Assembly (NCBI GenBank): GCA_030671915.1
Contig: DAOVHN010000129.1
Location: 1 to 7,045 of the forward strand
Source: Pseudomonadota bacterium
Lineage (GTDB): Bacteria > Pseudomonadota > Alphaproteobacteria > UBA8366 > JADFVY01
Length of the DNA stretch: 7,045 nucleotides
Reading direction: 5' to 3'
How positions within the stretch are numbered: position 1 is the first letter of the stretch; each line of letters starts with the position of its first letter. Made by a program: the position numbers and the translations under genes. A model generated the notes under the pieces. That model searched no databases and was not told the origin of the DNA. It saw only the letters and a list, made by a program, of their open reading frames with translations. This document shows positions 1 to 6,604 of this stretch, piece after piece.

Positions 1-61
1 CTTCGGCCACGCGGTGGCGGTAGGGGAAGGAATCGAGACGTTCCAGCGGGGCCTTATCCAT
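1..61 (-). CDS. 5' end of a probable DUF294/CBS-type nucleotidyltransferase (partial)
   Basis: Only the first 20 codons lie in the window; the gene continues past base 1. The reading is ATG at 61-59, giving MDKAPLERLDSFPYRHRVAE. An AAGGGG ribosome binding site at 74-69, seven bases ahead of the ATG, supports this start. The ATG overlaps the end of the exonuclease gene by 8 bases (54-61, ATGGATAA), which suggests translational coupling. The FPYRHRVAE string resembles the N-terminal segment just before the CBS domain in DUF294 putative nucleotidyltransferases. Such genes often accompany DUF4212/symporter/exonuclease loci, where they are thought to act in signalling or regulation of the transporter. 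The family call rests on a short string plus context; that a gene starts here is much safer than its name. Confidence 0.5.
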   Translation of the reverse strand, partial: MDKAPLERLDSFPYRHRVAE

Positions 62-1484
62 CCACGATCCCCTTGTTCTCGTTGCGCGCCGCGGGCAGCC
101 AGCCGGCCTGGCGTTGCTGGGCCAGCAATACCCGGGCGTCCATGGAAAACTCCCGCGCCGCGCCATAAGTGGCGACGCCGCGGTCGATAAGCTGCGCCAA
201 CAGGGCGATCCAGACCTCGGCGGTGACCAGTGCGTCGCCAAGGGCGGTATGGCGGCCCTCTATCTCCACCCCGAAACGCGCGGCGAGGCTCTCCAGCCCG
301 ATATCCTTTTCCTTCGGATAGAGGGCGGAATAGATGAGCGCGGTGTCCAGCGCCGGCGGAGTTTTCCAGGCCAGTCCCTGGCGGTCGCATTCGGCCTTCA
401 GGATGGCGAGGTCGAAACCGATGGAATGGCCGACCACGACGGTGCCCTCGATCATTTCGGCGAGCGGCGGCCAGCCGGCAGCGAATTCGGGCGCCCCGGC
501 GACCATGCGGTCGGTTATGCCGTGGATGGCGATACTCTGCGGTGGGATCGGGATGCCGGGATCGATCAGGCTGTCCAGGTTGATCCGGGGATAGAGCCGG
601 TGGCCGTGGCTGCGCACCGCGCCCAGCGATATGATGCGCGCGATGGCGACGTCCAGCCCCGTGGTTTCGCTGTCGAACACCAGAATCGGGAGCTCGTCGA
701 GCGGCCAGTCATGGGGCGGGGTGTTCGGGTCGATCCGCGCCGGTGGCGGGCTGTCATGCAGGGTCAGGTCGTGCTGGACAAGATTGCGCCGGCCCGGCTC
801 GCGGTGGGGCAGCGAAATGACGAAGCCGCCATGGTCTCCGAGCGGCGCCATCAGCGCCTCGATGCGCCGGCCGTCAACCAGCAGCAACTCGGCCTCCACG
901 GCCTCGCCGGTCTGGCGGACGCGATGTTCGATATCCACCATATGATCGCGTTCCAGGGCCGCGTAGACCGAGGTGCCGACGGCCACCGCCTCGGCGCCCA
1001 GCACCGTCAAGGCGGCCTCGTTGACCAGACTGACCAGCCCGGCCTCGGTCATGACCAGCAACCCTTCCGCGGCGGCGGCGACCACGGCGGCCAGCTTTTC
1101 GTCGGTGCGTCCGCCCAGTTCCCGTTGCGCCAGGATCGCGCGCCGCGCCGCCCCGCCCAACGCCTCGGCCTCGCGGCCGGGCTCGCCGAGCGCGGGCCAG
1201 TCGGGGGCCAGCGGTTCGTCGCGCCCAGCCACTACCAGCAACAGGCCGCGCAAACGTTCCAGTTCGTCGAAATGATGATCGACTATCATGAAGCCGATCC
1301 AGATCGCGCCGATCCCGGCCACGAGCAGGCCCAACAGAACGCCCTGCGGAAGGCTGATCCCGGCGTGGAAATCCACCGCATAGACCGCCATGATAATAGA
1401 GGCGGCCAGCAGCAGCAGGCCGAGGAAGACGAGCAGCCGGACGAAGGCCTTTCGCGCGCTGCCGGGTTTCCGCGGGGCCGGCAT
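54..1484 (-). CDS. Membrane-anchored PAS-like plus DEDDh 3'-5' exonuclease fusion (DnaQ/PolC-epsilon type)
   Basis: The protein has 476 residues. Two hydrophobic spans (about 14-36 and 47-68) should anchor it in the inner membrane. A linker of about 70-125 may be HAMP-like. A PAS-like segment follows at about 128-225 (AEGLLVMTEAGLVSLVNEAA and onward). The C-terminal half (about 265-440) is a DnaQ-like exonuclease: Exo I has D271 and E273 in FDSETTGLD, Exo II has D358 in VGHSIGFD, and Exo III has H412 and D417 in RHTALGD. All five catalytic residues of the DEDDh class are present, so 3'-5' hydrolysis of nucleic acid or nucleotides is expected. The substrate is unknown, and the membrane anchor argues against a replicative proofreading role. 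ATG at 1484 has a strong AGGAGGAG site just upstream. It lies 12 bases after the YggT-like gene and overlaps the next gene. The exonuclease call is firm; the PAS call is moderate. Confidence 0.9.
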   Translation of the reverse strand: MPAPRKPGSARKAFVRLLVFLGLLLLAASIIMAVYAVDFHAGISLPQGVLLGLLVAGIGAIWIGFMIVDHHFDELERLRGLLLVVAGRDEPLAPDWPALGEPGREAEALGGAARRAILAQRELGGRTDEKLAAVVAAAAEGLLVMTEAGLVSLVNEAALTVLGAEAVAVGTSVYAALERDHMVDIEHRVRQTGEAVEAELLLVDGRRIEALMAPLGDHGGFVISLPHREPGRRNLVQHDLTLHDSPPPARIDPNTPPHDWPLDELPILVFDSETTGLDVAIARIISLGAVRSHGHRLYPRINLDSLIDPGIPIPPQSIAIHGITDRMVAGAPEFAAGWPPLAEMIEGTVVVGHSIGFDLAILKAECDRQGLAWKTPPALDTALIYSALYPKEKDIGLESLAARFGVEIEGRHTALGDALVTAEVWIALLAQLIDRGVATYGAAREFSMDARVLLAQQRQAGWLPAARNENKGIVDG

Positions 1485-1496
1485 GGCTCCTCCTGA

Positions 1497-1841
1497 CTAA
1501 TTACCGATCTTGTATATCATGCGGGCGATGTCGCCTTCGAGCGGGAAGGACAGCATGCCCATGACGTCGTAGCCCAGCAGCCATGGCATCAGATAGAAGC
1601 GGAACATGAAAAAGAACCAGGCGATGTAAAGCGGCACGATGGGGCGCACCAGGAAGCCGGGCGTTACGAACCGGAACAAATGCAGCAGCGGGTTGGTCAC
1701 GCGCACGAAGAACCGCATGAAGAAGAAGGTGGAATCCTCGGGCAGGAACAGGGACATGCCGGTGCGGCCGATCAATGTCCACATGACCATGCCCATCGAA
1801 TAATCGAGAACGATCACCCAGATCGGAAAAGCATCAATCAA
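1497..1841 (-). CDS. Small YggT-like inner-membrane protein
   Basis: This is a 114-residue, strongly hydrophobic protein with no signal peptide or catalytic motif. Hydrophobic spans are seen at about 5-32, 39-62 and 66-92. The stretch VRVTNPLLHLFRFVTPGF, followed by a Pro-rich PIVPLY segment, resembles the core of YggT proteins (integral membrane proteins of poorly known function). The start is TTG at 1841-1839. It is preferred because an AAGGGGG ribosome binding site lies about nine bases upstream and no in-frame ATG occurs until well inside the first membrane span. The gene follows the symporter terminator and sits 12 bases before the exonuclease gene, so it most likely heads a unit with the exonuclease and the nucleotidyltransferase-like gene. 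A family-level YggT assignment is probable but not certain. Function is unknown. Confidence 0.75.
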   Translation of the reverse strand: MIDAFPIWVIVLDYSMGMVMWTLIGRTGMSLFLPEDSTFFFMRFFVRVTNPLLHLFRFVTPGFLVRPIVPLYIAWFFFMFRFYLMPWLLGYDVMGMLSFPLEGDIARMIYKIGN

Positions 1842-1931
1842 ACGACCGTACCCCCTTGAGAATCATTTGCGCATGACAATAGAACATTTCCCACGCGCAT
1901 GGAATTGGCTCCGCGGACTGGATGGAAGGGC
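1842..1931 (-). promoter_or_regulatory. Intergenic gap that may hold the promoter for the YggT-like/exonuclease unit
   Basis: This 90-base gap lies between the symporter terminator and the YggT-like gene. On the minus strand a TTCCAT box and a TATTGT box are separated by 17 bases, a weak sigma-70-like arrangement. An AAGGGGG ribosome binding site for the TTG start lies at its downstream end. A promoter is expected because a strong terminator precedes the gap, but the boxes match the consensus poorly. Confidence 0.25.
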
Positions 1932-1966
1932 AAAAAAATCGGGGCGAAGCCTAGGCTTCGCCCCGA
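1932..1966 (-). terminator. Rho-independent terminator after the symporter gene (28-bp perfect palindrome plus U-tract)
   Basis: Bases 1939-1966 form a perfect 28-bp palindrome (half site TCGGGGCGAAGCCT). On the minus strand it is followed directly by seven T (A-tract 1932-1938 on the plus strand). It starts 21 bases after the symporter stop codon. No T-run follows on the plus strand, so it works in one direction. It should end the DUF4212-symporter transcript. Confidence 0.92.
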
Positions 1967-1987
1967 GTGTAAAGGGTTGTATCCGCC

Positions 1988-3802
1988 TTAATGCATGGCG
2001 GAAAGAACTGTTTCGCCCTTCGGAATGCGCATGTCGTCGACCATGCGCTGCGTTTCCGCATCGGGCTCCGGCGTCATGAGCGATACCACGACCATGGCGA
2101 CCAGACTCACCGGCATGCCGATGATGGCGAACCGTAGATGGTCGATGTAGAACCACTCGGTGCCGCCCAACCACTTGATATTGACGAGATACAACGTCCC
2201 CGCCAGGAACCCGAGTGCCATGCCGGCAATTGCGCCCTGTTTGTTCGCGCGTTTCCACCAGACGCCGAGGACCAGCGGGAAGAACAGGCCGGAGGCCGCG
2301 AAGTCGAAGGCCCAGGCCACCGCCCCAAGGATGCTGGTCAACTGCAGGCTGGCGACAAACGCACCAGCCCCGCCGAGAAGGAGCAGCAGAATACGGGCGA
2401 CGATCAGGCGCTTCTTGGTATCCGCCGACGGGTCGACGATCTTGTAGTACAGATCGTGCGACAGCGCGTTGGCGATGGCCAGCAGAAGACCGTCCGCCGT
2501 GGACATGGCCGCCGCCATGCCGCCGGCCGCCACCAGACCCGAGATCACGGCGGGTAGACCGGCAATTTCCGGCGTCGCCAGCACGACGATATCGCCGCGC
2601 ATGAAGAACTCGTTGATCTGAAGGATGCCGTCGCCGTTACTGTCGGAAATCGCCAGGAAGCCGACAGCGCTCCATTTCTGGATCCAGTCGAGTGACTGAA
2701 CGTCCGCAAAGGCCTTGCCGATGATGCCGGTCGCCAGATTGGGGTCCAGCACCTGCAGTTTGGTAAAGGTCGCCAGCGCCGGCGCCGTGAAGTACAGCAG
2801 GAAGATGAACATCAACGACCATGCCACCGACTGACGCGCGGCCTTCACCGAAGGCGTGGTGAAGTAACGCATCAGAATATGCGGAAGCGACGCCGTGCCC
2901 GTCATCATGCAGAAGGCCAGGGTGACGAACTTCCAAGACGCGACGGCGTCCCCCGCGGCGGCGTGGGGCACCGTGAGCGCCTTGAGGCCCTTAAAGGTTT
3001 CGGTCGGCAAGAGGGTGCCCACCTGATGCAGGGCCTCGAGCTCCGTCACGCGCTGGATCGCGTCGCCGGCGGCGAACTGCGGGATCAGGCCGAAGCCCTG
3101 CTTGTTCGACATCCAGATCACCGGCACCAGATAGGCGATAATGAGCACGATATACTGCGCCACCTGGGTCCAGGTGACCGCCCGCATGCCGCCGAGCATC
3201 GAGCAGAGAAGGATGCCGAGCAGGCCGAACCAGACGCCAACCTCGAACGGGATCCCCAGGGCGCGCGAGGCAATCGTGCCCGTGGCGTTGATCTGCGCCG
3301 TCACATAGGTGAAGGACGCAACCACCAGGATAATGACGGCGATCAGGCGCGCCGTGTTGCCGCCGTACCGCGTGCCGATATAGTCCGGCACGGTGTAACA
3401 GCCGAACTTGCGCAGATACGGCGCCATCAGCGAGGCAACGAGCACGTAACCGCCCGTCCAGCCGACGACGAAGGCGAGATAGCCATGGCCGCCGAAATAG
3501 ATGCCGCCAGCCATGGCGACGAAGGAAGCGCCGGACATCCAGTCCGCGGCGGTCGCCATGCCGTTGAATACGGCGGGAACCTGACGGCCGGCCACGTAAT
3601 AGGCCTCGACCTGCATGGTCCGCGACAGCCAGCCGATGGCGGCGTAAATGAACACGGTGAAGGCGACGAACAGGATACCGATGGTATCCGCGCTCATCCC
3701 GAACTGCTCCATGATCGCCATCAGGATGATGAAGGCGATGAAACCGCCCGTATACATCCCGTAGATCTTGGGCAGGTTATCGATAAAGGTGTTACTTTTC
3801 AT
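1988..3802 (-). CDS. Sodium:solute symporter, VC_2705-like subfamily (large subunit)
   Basis: This 604-residue polytopic protein belongs to the SSS family (sodium-coupled uptake, LeuT fold), with about 13 hydrophobic spans. Family landmarks include TAADWMSGASFVAMAGGIYF (84-103), the VPDYIGTRYGG segment (138-148) and AAAMSTADGLLLAIANALSH (430-449). The Ser434/Thr435 pair sits where SSS proteins usually bind sodium. The pairing with a DUF4212 gene points to the VC_2705 subfamily, which is often annotated as acetate or other short organic acid uptake. The substrate cannot be read from the sequence. An unusual soluble insert at 387-398 (DSNGDGILQINE) matches the EF-hand calcium loop. ATG at 3802 has a GGGAGAAG site upstream. 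The gene begins 18 bases after the DUF4212 stop and ends at a strong terminator. It is full length and shows no damage. Confidence 0.93.
   Translation of the reverse strand: MKSNTFIDNLPKIYGMYTGGFIAFIILMAIMEQFGMSADTIGILFVAFTVFIYAAIGWLSRTMQVEAYYVAGRQVPAVFNGMATAADWMSGASFVAMAGGIYFGGHGYLAFVVGWTGGYVLVASLMAPYLRKFGCYTVPDYIGTRYGGNTARLIAVIILVVASFTYVTAQINATGTIASRALGIPFEVGVWFGLLGILLCSMLGGMRAVTWTQVAQYIVLIIAYLVPVIWMSNKQGFGLIPQFAAGDAIQRVTELEALHQVGTLLPTETFKGLKALTVPHAAAGDAVASWKFVTLAFCMMTGTASLPHILMRYFTTPSVKAARQSVAWSLMFIFLLYFTAPALATFTKLQVLDPNLATGIIGKAFADVQSLDWIQKWSAVGFLAISDSNGDGILQINEFFMRGDIVVLATPEIAGLPAVISGLVAAGGMAAAMSTADGLLLAIANALSHDLYYKIVDPSADTKKRLIVARILLLLLGGAGAFVASLQLTSILGAVAWAFDFAASGLFFPLVLGVWWKRANKQGAIAGMALGFLAGTLYLVNIKWLGGTEWFYIDHLRFAIIGMPVSLVAMVVVSLMTPEPDAETQRMVDDMRIPKGETVLSAMH
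2609..2644 (-). other. EF-hand-type calcium-binding loop within the symporter
   Basis: Residues 387-398 of the symporter read DSNGDGILQINE. This is the canonical 12-residue EF-hand loop, with acidic or polar ligands at positions 1, 3, 5 and 12, Gly at position 6 and a hydrophobic residue at position 8. It lies in a polar segment between predicted membrane spans, shortly before the conserved DIVVLATPEIAGLP stretch. Calcium binding is inferred from the motif only. Confidence 0.6.
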
Positions 3803-3820
3803 GGATCTTCTCCCTGTCCC

Positions 3821-4093
3821 TTATTTCGTTTCATCTTCGGCGACGCCGAACTCTTCATCGATTTTCCCCTGGGTACGCGCCAGATAGAAAATAAGAACGA
3901 CGAAGACGGCGAGCGACCCCTGCGCGGCCATGTAGAAGCCAAGCGGGAAGCCGATGAAGGTGTATGCGTTAAGGGAATCGGCGAACCAGTGGACGCCGAA
4001 GGAGAAGATAAACCAGATTATCAGGGTGACAATCGTAAGATTCTTGGTTTTTGCCCAGTGCTTTGCACGCACTTCAGGCGTTATGTCGGACAT
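3821..4093 (-). CDS. DUF4212 family small membrane subunit of the sodium:solute symporter
   Basis: This is a 90-residue protein starting MSDITPEVRAKHWAKTKNLT. It has two hydrophobic spans (about 20-41 and 51-73) and a charged C-terminal tail. Length, two-span layout and position immediately ahead of an SSS-type symporter fit DUF4212, the putative small subunit of VC_2705-like symporters. The ATG at 4093-4091 is chosen over an in-frame ATG at 4132. It gives the usual family length and has a GGGGG-rich site about eight bases upstream, and the 13 extra residues of the longer form (MLLRHYNRPGVFT) do not look like family sequence. The gap to the symporter is 18 bases, so the two should be co-transcribed and probably form a complex. 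It is the first gene of the operon and faces the divergent gene at 4316. Confidence 0.88.
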   Translation of the reverse strand: MSDITPEVRAKHWAKTKNLTIVTLIIWFIFSFGVHWFADSLNAYTFIGFPLGFYMAAQGSLAVFVVLIFYLARTQGKIDEEFGVAEDETK

Positions 4094-4315
4094 AGTGAAG
4101 ACCCCCGGTCTGTTATAATGACGCAACAGCATAAGTCTTTTTCAAGCACAGATGCCGTTAACAAAATTCGCCTGCTGAGTTACGGCCTGTTATTTCCTGT
4201 ATCCAACCGTTTTTTATGCTACCCACTGACGAATCGTGACAGATAGATTGATGGAATCCTGCGGACATTATTAACCTTCGAGATTTAACATTATCAAAAT
4301 AGAAATGCAATCCAA
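4094..4315. promoter_or_regulatory. AT-rich divergent intergenic region with promoters expected on both strands
   Basis: These 222 bases separate the DUF4212 gene (leftward) from the unknown gene at 4316 (rightward) and are clearly AT-richer than the flanking genes. On the minus strand a TTGAAA box (4145-4140) lies 19 bases from CATTAT (4120-4115), with a 22-base gap to the better TATAAC (4117-4112); both spacings are long. On the plus strand TTGATG is followed after 15 bases by TATTAA, a short spacing. Neither match is convincing alone. No ORF, RNA gene or clear operator repeat is seen, apart from a weak ACGAATCGT inverted repeat near 4230. Confidence 0.4.
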
Positions 4316-5008
4316 ATGGTTAGTGACCTGAAAACAGCCCTTAAAGAAACCGTAGCGTATTTGTTTATGGCGCTCAAGGCCCTGTATTTCTGGCGGCGCG
4401 AGCCACCGGTCACCACGGTCGCGCAACTGGTGGCCTTTGTCGAAAGCAGATCCAAATACGTCGCCCAGACCACGCTCTACGGTTACATAAAAACGCGCGC
4501 CGGCACGCGATATGTTTCGCTGTACGAGGACGAACTGTTCGCGCGGTCCGTCAATATCGCCAAATGGGAAATCTACCTGACATGCCTGTGCGACATGGCC
4601 ACATACGCCACGGCCGCGGTCGCCCGGCAAGCCGTGGCCAGACCCGGCGAGCTGGCGGCGCTGGCGGTCCACATCGTCAATAGCGCGACGATGGCGGAGG
4701 AAACCCCGGCGGAGCGCCCGCAGGGCTTCGGCGACATCCGCGAGGCCTATGCCGCGCACGCCCACGCGACCGCCTGGAACCAGATCGAGCCGGAGAAAGC
4801 CCTCTTCGAGAACAGCCTTTCCGCCCTGGTCGAATGGGCGCCGATAGCGGACGAGTTGAAGGTCCGCGATGTCGAGATCGTCAAAAATTCGATGCGGCAC
4901 AAATGGAAAAAGGTCCGCGAACAGTTGAGCGGGGCGCTTGACGGCGAGTCGGTGCTGGCGGATTGGCGATCGATGAACGGCCAGGAGCCGGAAACAGGCG
5001 AGGGTTAA
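4316..5008 (+). CDS. Hypothetical helical protein of unknown function
   Basis: I do not recognise this 230-residue protein. It has no signal peptide and no membrane span long enough to be convincing; the N-terminal segment at about 12-25 is only moderately hydrophobic. Composition suggests a mostly alpha-helical cytoplasmic protein. The most conserved-looking part is about 45-100, with QTTLYGYIKTRAGTRYVSLY and DELFARSVNIAKWEIYLTCL, rich in aromatic residues and with two Cys (90, 92). The C-terminal third is charged and helical. ATG at 4316 has no strong ribosome binding site. GC content rises from the AT-rich start into typical coding sequence. It is the only plus-strand gene, divergent from the DUF4212-symporter operon and convergent with the SCO gene, whose stop codon overlaps its own at TTAA (5005-5008). 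Context gives no function. It is probably real, judging by its length and by the way it abuts both neighbours. Confidence 0.8.
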   Translation: MVSDLKTALKETVAYLFMALKALYFWRREPPVTTVAQLVAFVESRSKYVAQTTLYGYIKTRAGTRYVSLYEDELFARSVNIAKWEIYLTCLCDMATYATAAVARQAVARPGELAALAVHIVNSATMAEETPAERPQGFGDIREAYAAHAHATAWNQIEPEKALFENSLSALVEWAPIADELKVRDVEIVKNSMRHKWKKVREQLSGALDGESVLADWRSMNGQEPETGEG

Positions 5009-5583
5009 AGATATCCGCGCACGATCGCCGCAATGCGCCCCGGCGGCAGCATGGCGGGTAGCAGGGACAGGGGCTCGCCGCCACGGCCCATCAGATAGAT
5101 CAGCGTCGTATGTTCGAAAAGGCGTTCGAACGCGCCGGGATCGGCGATGCGTTGCGCGGCGGCGCGGTAGGCTGCACGGACCTGAGCGATATCGTCCCGC
5201 GCGCCGGTCAGCCCGACGAACGAGGGGTGGAAGTTGGCGAGATGGGCGGCCATGCGGGCCGGCGTGTCATGTTCGGGGTCCACGGTGACGAACAGCGGAA
5301 CCACCGCCTGCGAATCGGGGGCAAGTTCATCCAGCGCCGCCGAGATCGCCCCCAGCGCCATGGGGCATGCATGGGGGCATTCGATATAGCCGAACCAGAC
5401 CAGTTTGAGCCTGCCGTCGAACTCTTCGCTGCGCCGAACCTGGCCACGCTGGTCAACCAGTGCGAAATCCCCGCCTATATCCAGCGGCAGCGGTTCCGCG
5501 GCGGGCGCGAGGCCCGCCGCGAGAACCAGTAACGCCATGCCGGTGACGCTACAAACGGCAAAATTTTGCAATCTCTTGATCAC
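5005..5583 (-). CDS. SCO1/SenC family copper chaperone
   Basis: This is a 192-residue exported protein of the SCO1/SenC thioredoxin-like family. These proteins bind copper and help to build the CuA centre of cytochrome c oxidase, or act as thiol reductases in that process. An N-terminal hydrophobic segment (about 9-29, ending APAA before EP) is a signal peptide or anchor. The copper site is intact: C69 and C73 in ECPHACP and H158 in FEHTTLIYL. The family motif VDPEHDTP is at 101-108. The start is GTG at 5583; its GTGA overlaps the TGA stop of the upstream gene, so translation is probably coupled. It is the last gene of the cluster. Its TAA stop shares TTAA with the convergent gene, and no separate terminator is visible. 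Whether it serves an oxidase or the neighbouring Cys-rich proteins is not shown. Confidence 0.93.
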   Translation of the reverse strand: MIKRLQNFAVCSVTGMALLVLAAGLAPAAEPLPLDIGGDFALVDQRGQVRRSEEFDGRLKLVWFGYIECPHACPMALGAISAALDELAPDSQAVVPLFVTVDPEHDTPARMAAHLANFHPSFVGLTGARDDIAQVRAAYRAAAQRIADPGAFERLFEHTTLIYLMGRGGEPLSLLPAMLPPGRIAAIVRGYL

Positions 5584-6095
5584 TCGCCCGTACCCAGCTT
5601 GCCGTCGCGTTCGATCGCCTTCATCACGGACGCGTCATTGCGGAACCATTGCTGGGCGGTCTTGCTCTTGGGGTCGACGCCGTTGGCCGCGGCCCACTGG
5701 CCGGCGAACCGGTTGGCGCGCCGCCATTTACCGTCCGGCGCCTCGCGCACGAACTGAAGCGCGAAGACCTTCACGCCGCGATTCGTCGAGAACAGGCCGT
5801 CGGCAACCACCCGTTTGCCGCAGAATTCCAGCAGTTCGACGGTGGTGCCCGCGAAGGGCACGACATTCTTGAGCGGCAGGATCAGTTCGCCCTCGCCGGT
5901 CAAGAGGGCGAGCTGGCGCTTGCCGCCTCCGCATCGTTGTGCGCAATCGCCCGTCAGTTCGCAGAGTGCGTCGACGACCTTCGCCTCGAAACGGGTTTCT
6001 TCCTCTTCCGGCAGGCCCCAGGATTCGGCGGCGATTGCGCCAGCCGTCCATGCGGCGGACAGGACCAGGGACAGAATCGCCATCATCGCTCTCAT
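5580..6095 (-). CDS. Exported cysteine-containing protein, paralogue of the upstream gene
   Basis: This 171-residue protein has a signal peptide (1-23, ending AIAA). The core reads VVDALCELTGDCAQRCGGGK, with Cys at 45, 51 and 55 and a fourth at 92. Predicted beta-strands follow, and a charged tail (about 118-171) contains Trp residues. The layout matches the protein encoded just upstream: a strand ending in (V/I)(V/I)D, then x2-C, later C-x3-C, then a (L/I)L(T/S)-x-(D/E)G hairpin and a final strand set. The intervening His-rich segment is shorter here and the C-terminal tail longer. I know of no assigned function; thiol redox or metal binding in the periplasm is a reasonable guess. ATG at 6095 follows the preceding TAG by three bases, with GGGGAG as ribosome binding site inside the upstream gene. 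It overlaps the SCO gene by GTGA, so co-expression with SCO is likely. Confidence 0.85.
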   Translation of the reverse strand: MRAMMAILSLVLSAAWTAGAIAAESWGLPEEEETRFEAKVVDALCELTGDCAQRCGGGKRQLALLTGEGELILPLKNVVPFAGTTVELLEFCGKRVVADGLFSTNRGVKVFALQFVREAPDGKWRRANRFAGQWAAANGVDPKSKTAQQWFRNDASVMKAIERDGKLGTGE

Positions 6096-6098
6096 GGC

Positions 6099-6548
6099 CT
6101 ACTCCCCGAACGGCTGGATGCCGTAATCTTCATGGGTCATGTTGGTGATGCCGTGGTCCTCGACCACGCGGTCGGCGACCAGGTAATGCATGCCGTCGCG
6201 CTCGAAGGCCTGACCCTCCAGAACCACATGATGGGTCTGCAGGTCCAGGAGCGCCGGGTTGGCCACCGACTGGCCGTTGTCCTGGAAGGACAGCAGGATA
6301 TAGGGCGTGCCGTCGTCCGACAGGATACCGACGGGGATGCCGCCGGCCGCGCACCAGACCGCGCACTGATGATGGGCGGTGCCGAGCGGATACATGATTT
6401 CGGTGAGGTAGCACCAGCTGTCGATGATCTCGCCGGTGACTTTCACGGTCTTTGCGGACGCATGCCGCGCGTCGGCATGGGCGCCGGACAGCGGGACCGT
6501 CCAGAGCATTGCCGCCAGCAGGGCCGCGAAAACTCCACGCCGTTTCAT
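6099..6548 (-). CDS. Exported small protein with a Cys-triad/His motif
   Basis: This 149-residue protein has a signal peptide (1-25, ending GAHA). The mature part opens with VTGEIIDSWCYLT and continues with AHHQCAVWCAAGGIPVGILS, giving Cys at 46, 62 and 66 and His at 59 and 60. The remainder looks like beta-strands of a small barrel-like domain. Similar small exported proteins with a D-x2-C ... H-x2-CA-x2-C-x2-GG-x-P pattern are, to my knowledge, widespread and uncharacterised. The Cys/His arrangement suits metal or heme binding or thiol redox; this is inference. ATG at 6548 is chosen over a much longer open frame to 7007. The ATG has GGGAGGA four bases upstream and gives a clean signal peptide, whereas the longer frame would read through a terminator and the NPC-repeat gene. 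The gene starts 13 bases after the terminator U-tract. Confidence 0.88.
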   Translation of the reverse strand: MKRRGVFAALLAAMLWTVPLSGAHADARHASAKTVKVTGEIIDSWCYLTEIMYPLGTAHHQCAVWCAAGGIPVGILSDDGTPYILLSFQDNGQSVANPALLDLQTHHVVLEGQAFERDGMHYLVADRVVEDHGITNMTHEDYGIQPFGE

Positions 6549-6561
6549 TCGATCCTCCCTG

Positions 6562-6604
6562 AAAAAAATGCGCCGGCGGATTTCACGGGCCCCGCCGGCG
6601 CATT
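6562..6604 (-). terminator. Rho-independent terminator or attenuator between the NPC-repeat gene and the next gene
   Basis: A perfect 13-bp inverted repeat (6567-6579 and 6592-6604, arm AATGCGCCGGCGG) encloses a 12-base loop. On the minus strand it is followed by a T-run (A-tract 6562-6568). It starts about 30 bases after the NPC-repeat stop codon. The U-tract ends only 13 bases before the next gene's ATG, with that gene's ribosome binding site in between. No room is left for an ordinary promoter downstream of it, so partial read-through is likely. Confidence 0.9.

Noticed and set aside
114..1496. 460-codon plus-strand open frame opposite the exonuclease
   Set aside because: The minus strand carries a complete catalytic motif set. 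The plus frame is Arg/Gln/Gly-rich with no recognisable motif, as expected for an antisense shadow in GC-rich DNA.
1838..1900. 20-codon minus-strand ORF ending just past the YggT-like start codon (possible leader peptide)
   Set aside because: Ribosome binding site is weak and nothing in the peptide suggests attenuation; most likely chance.
1939..1966. 28-bp perfect palindrome considered as a regulator-binding operator
   Set aside because: Its place just after the symporter stop codon and the adjoining U-tract on the minus strand are fully explained by a terminator.
4094..4132. N-terminal extension of the DUF4212 protein to an ATG at 4132
   Set aside because: The extra 13 residues do not look like family sequence, and the ATG at 4093 gives the expected length with a G-rich ribosome binding site.
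2879..4246. 455-codon plus-strand open frame opposite the symporter and DUF4212 genes
   Set aside because: It spans two real genes and part of the AT-rich intergenic region, and is full of charged low-complexity sequence; an antisense shadow.
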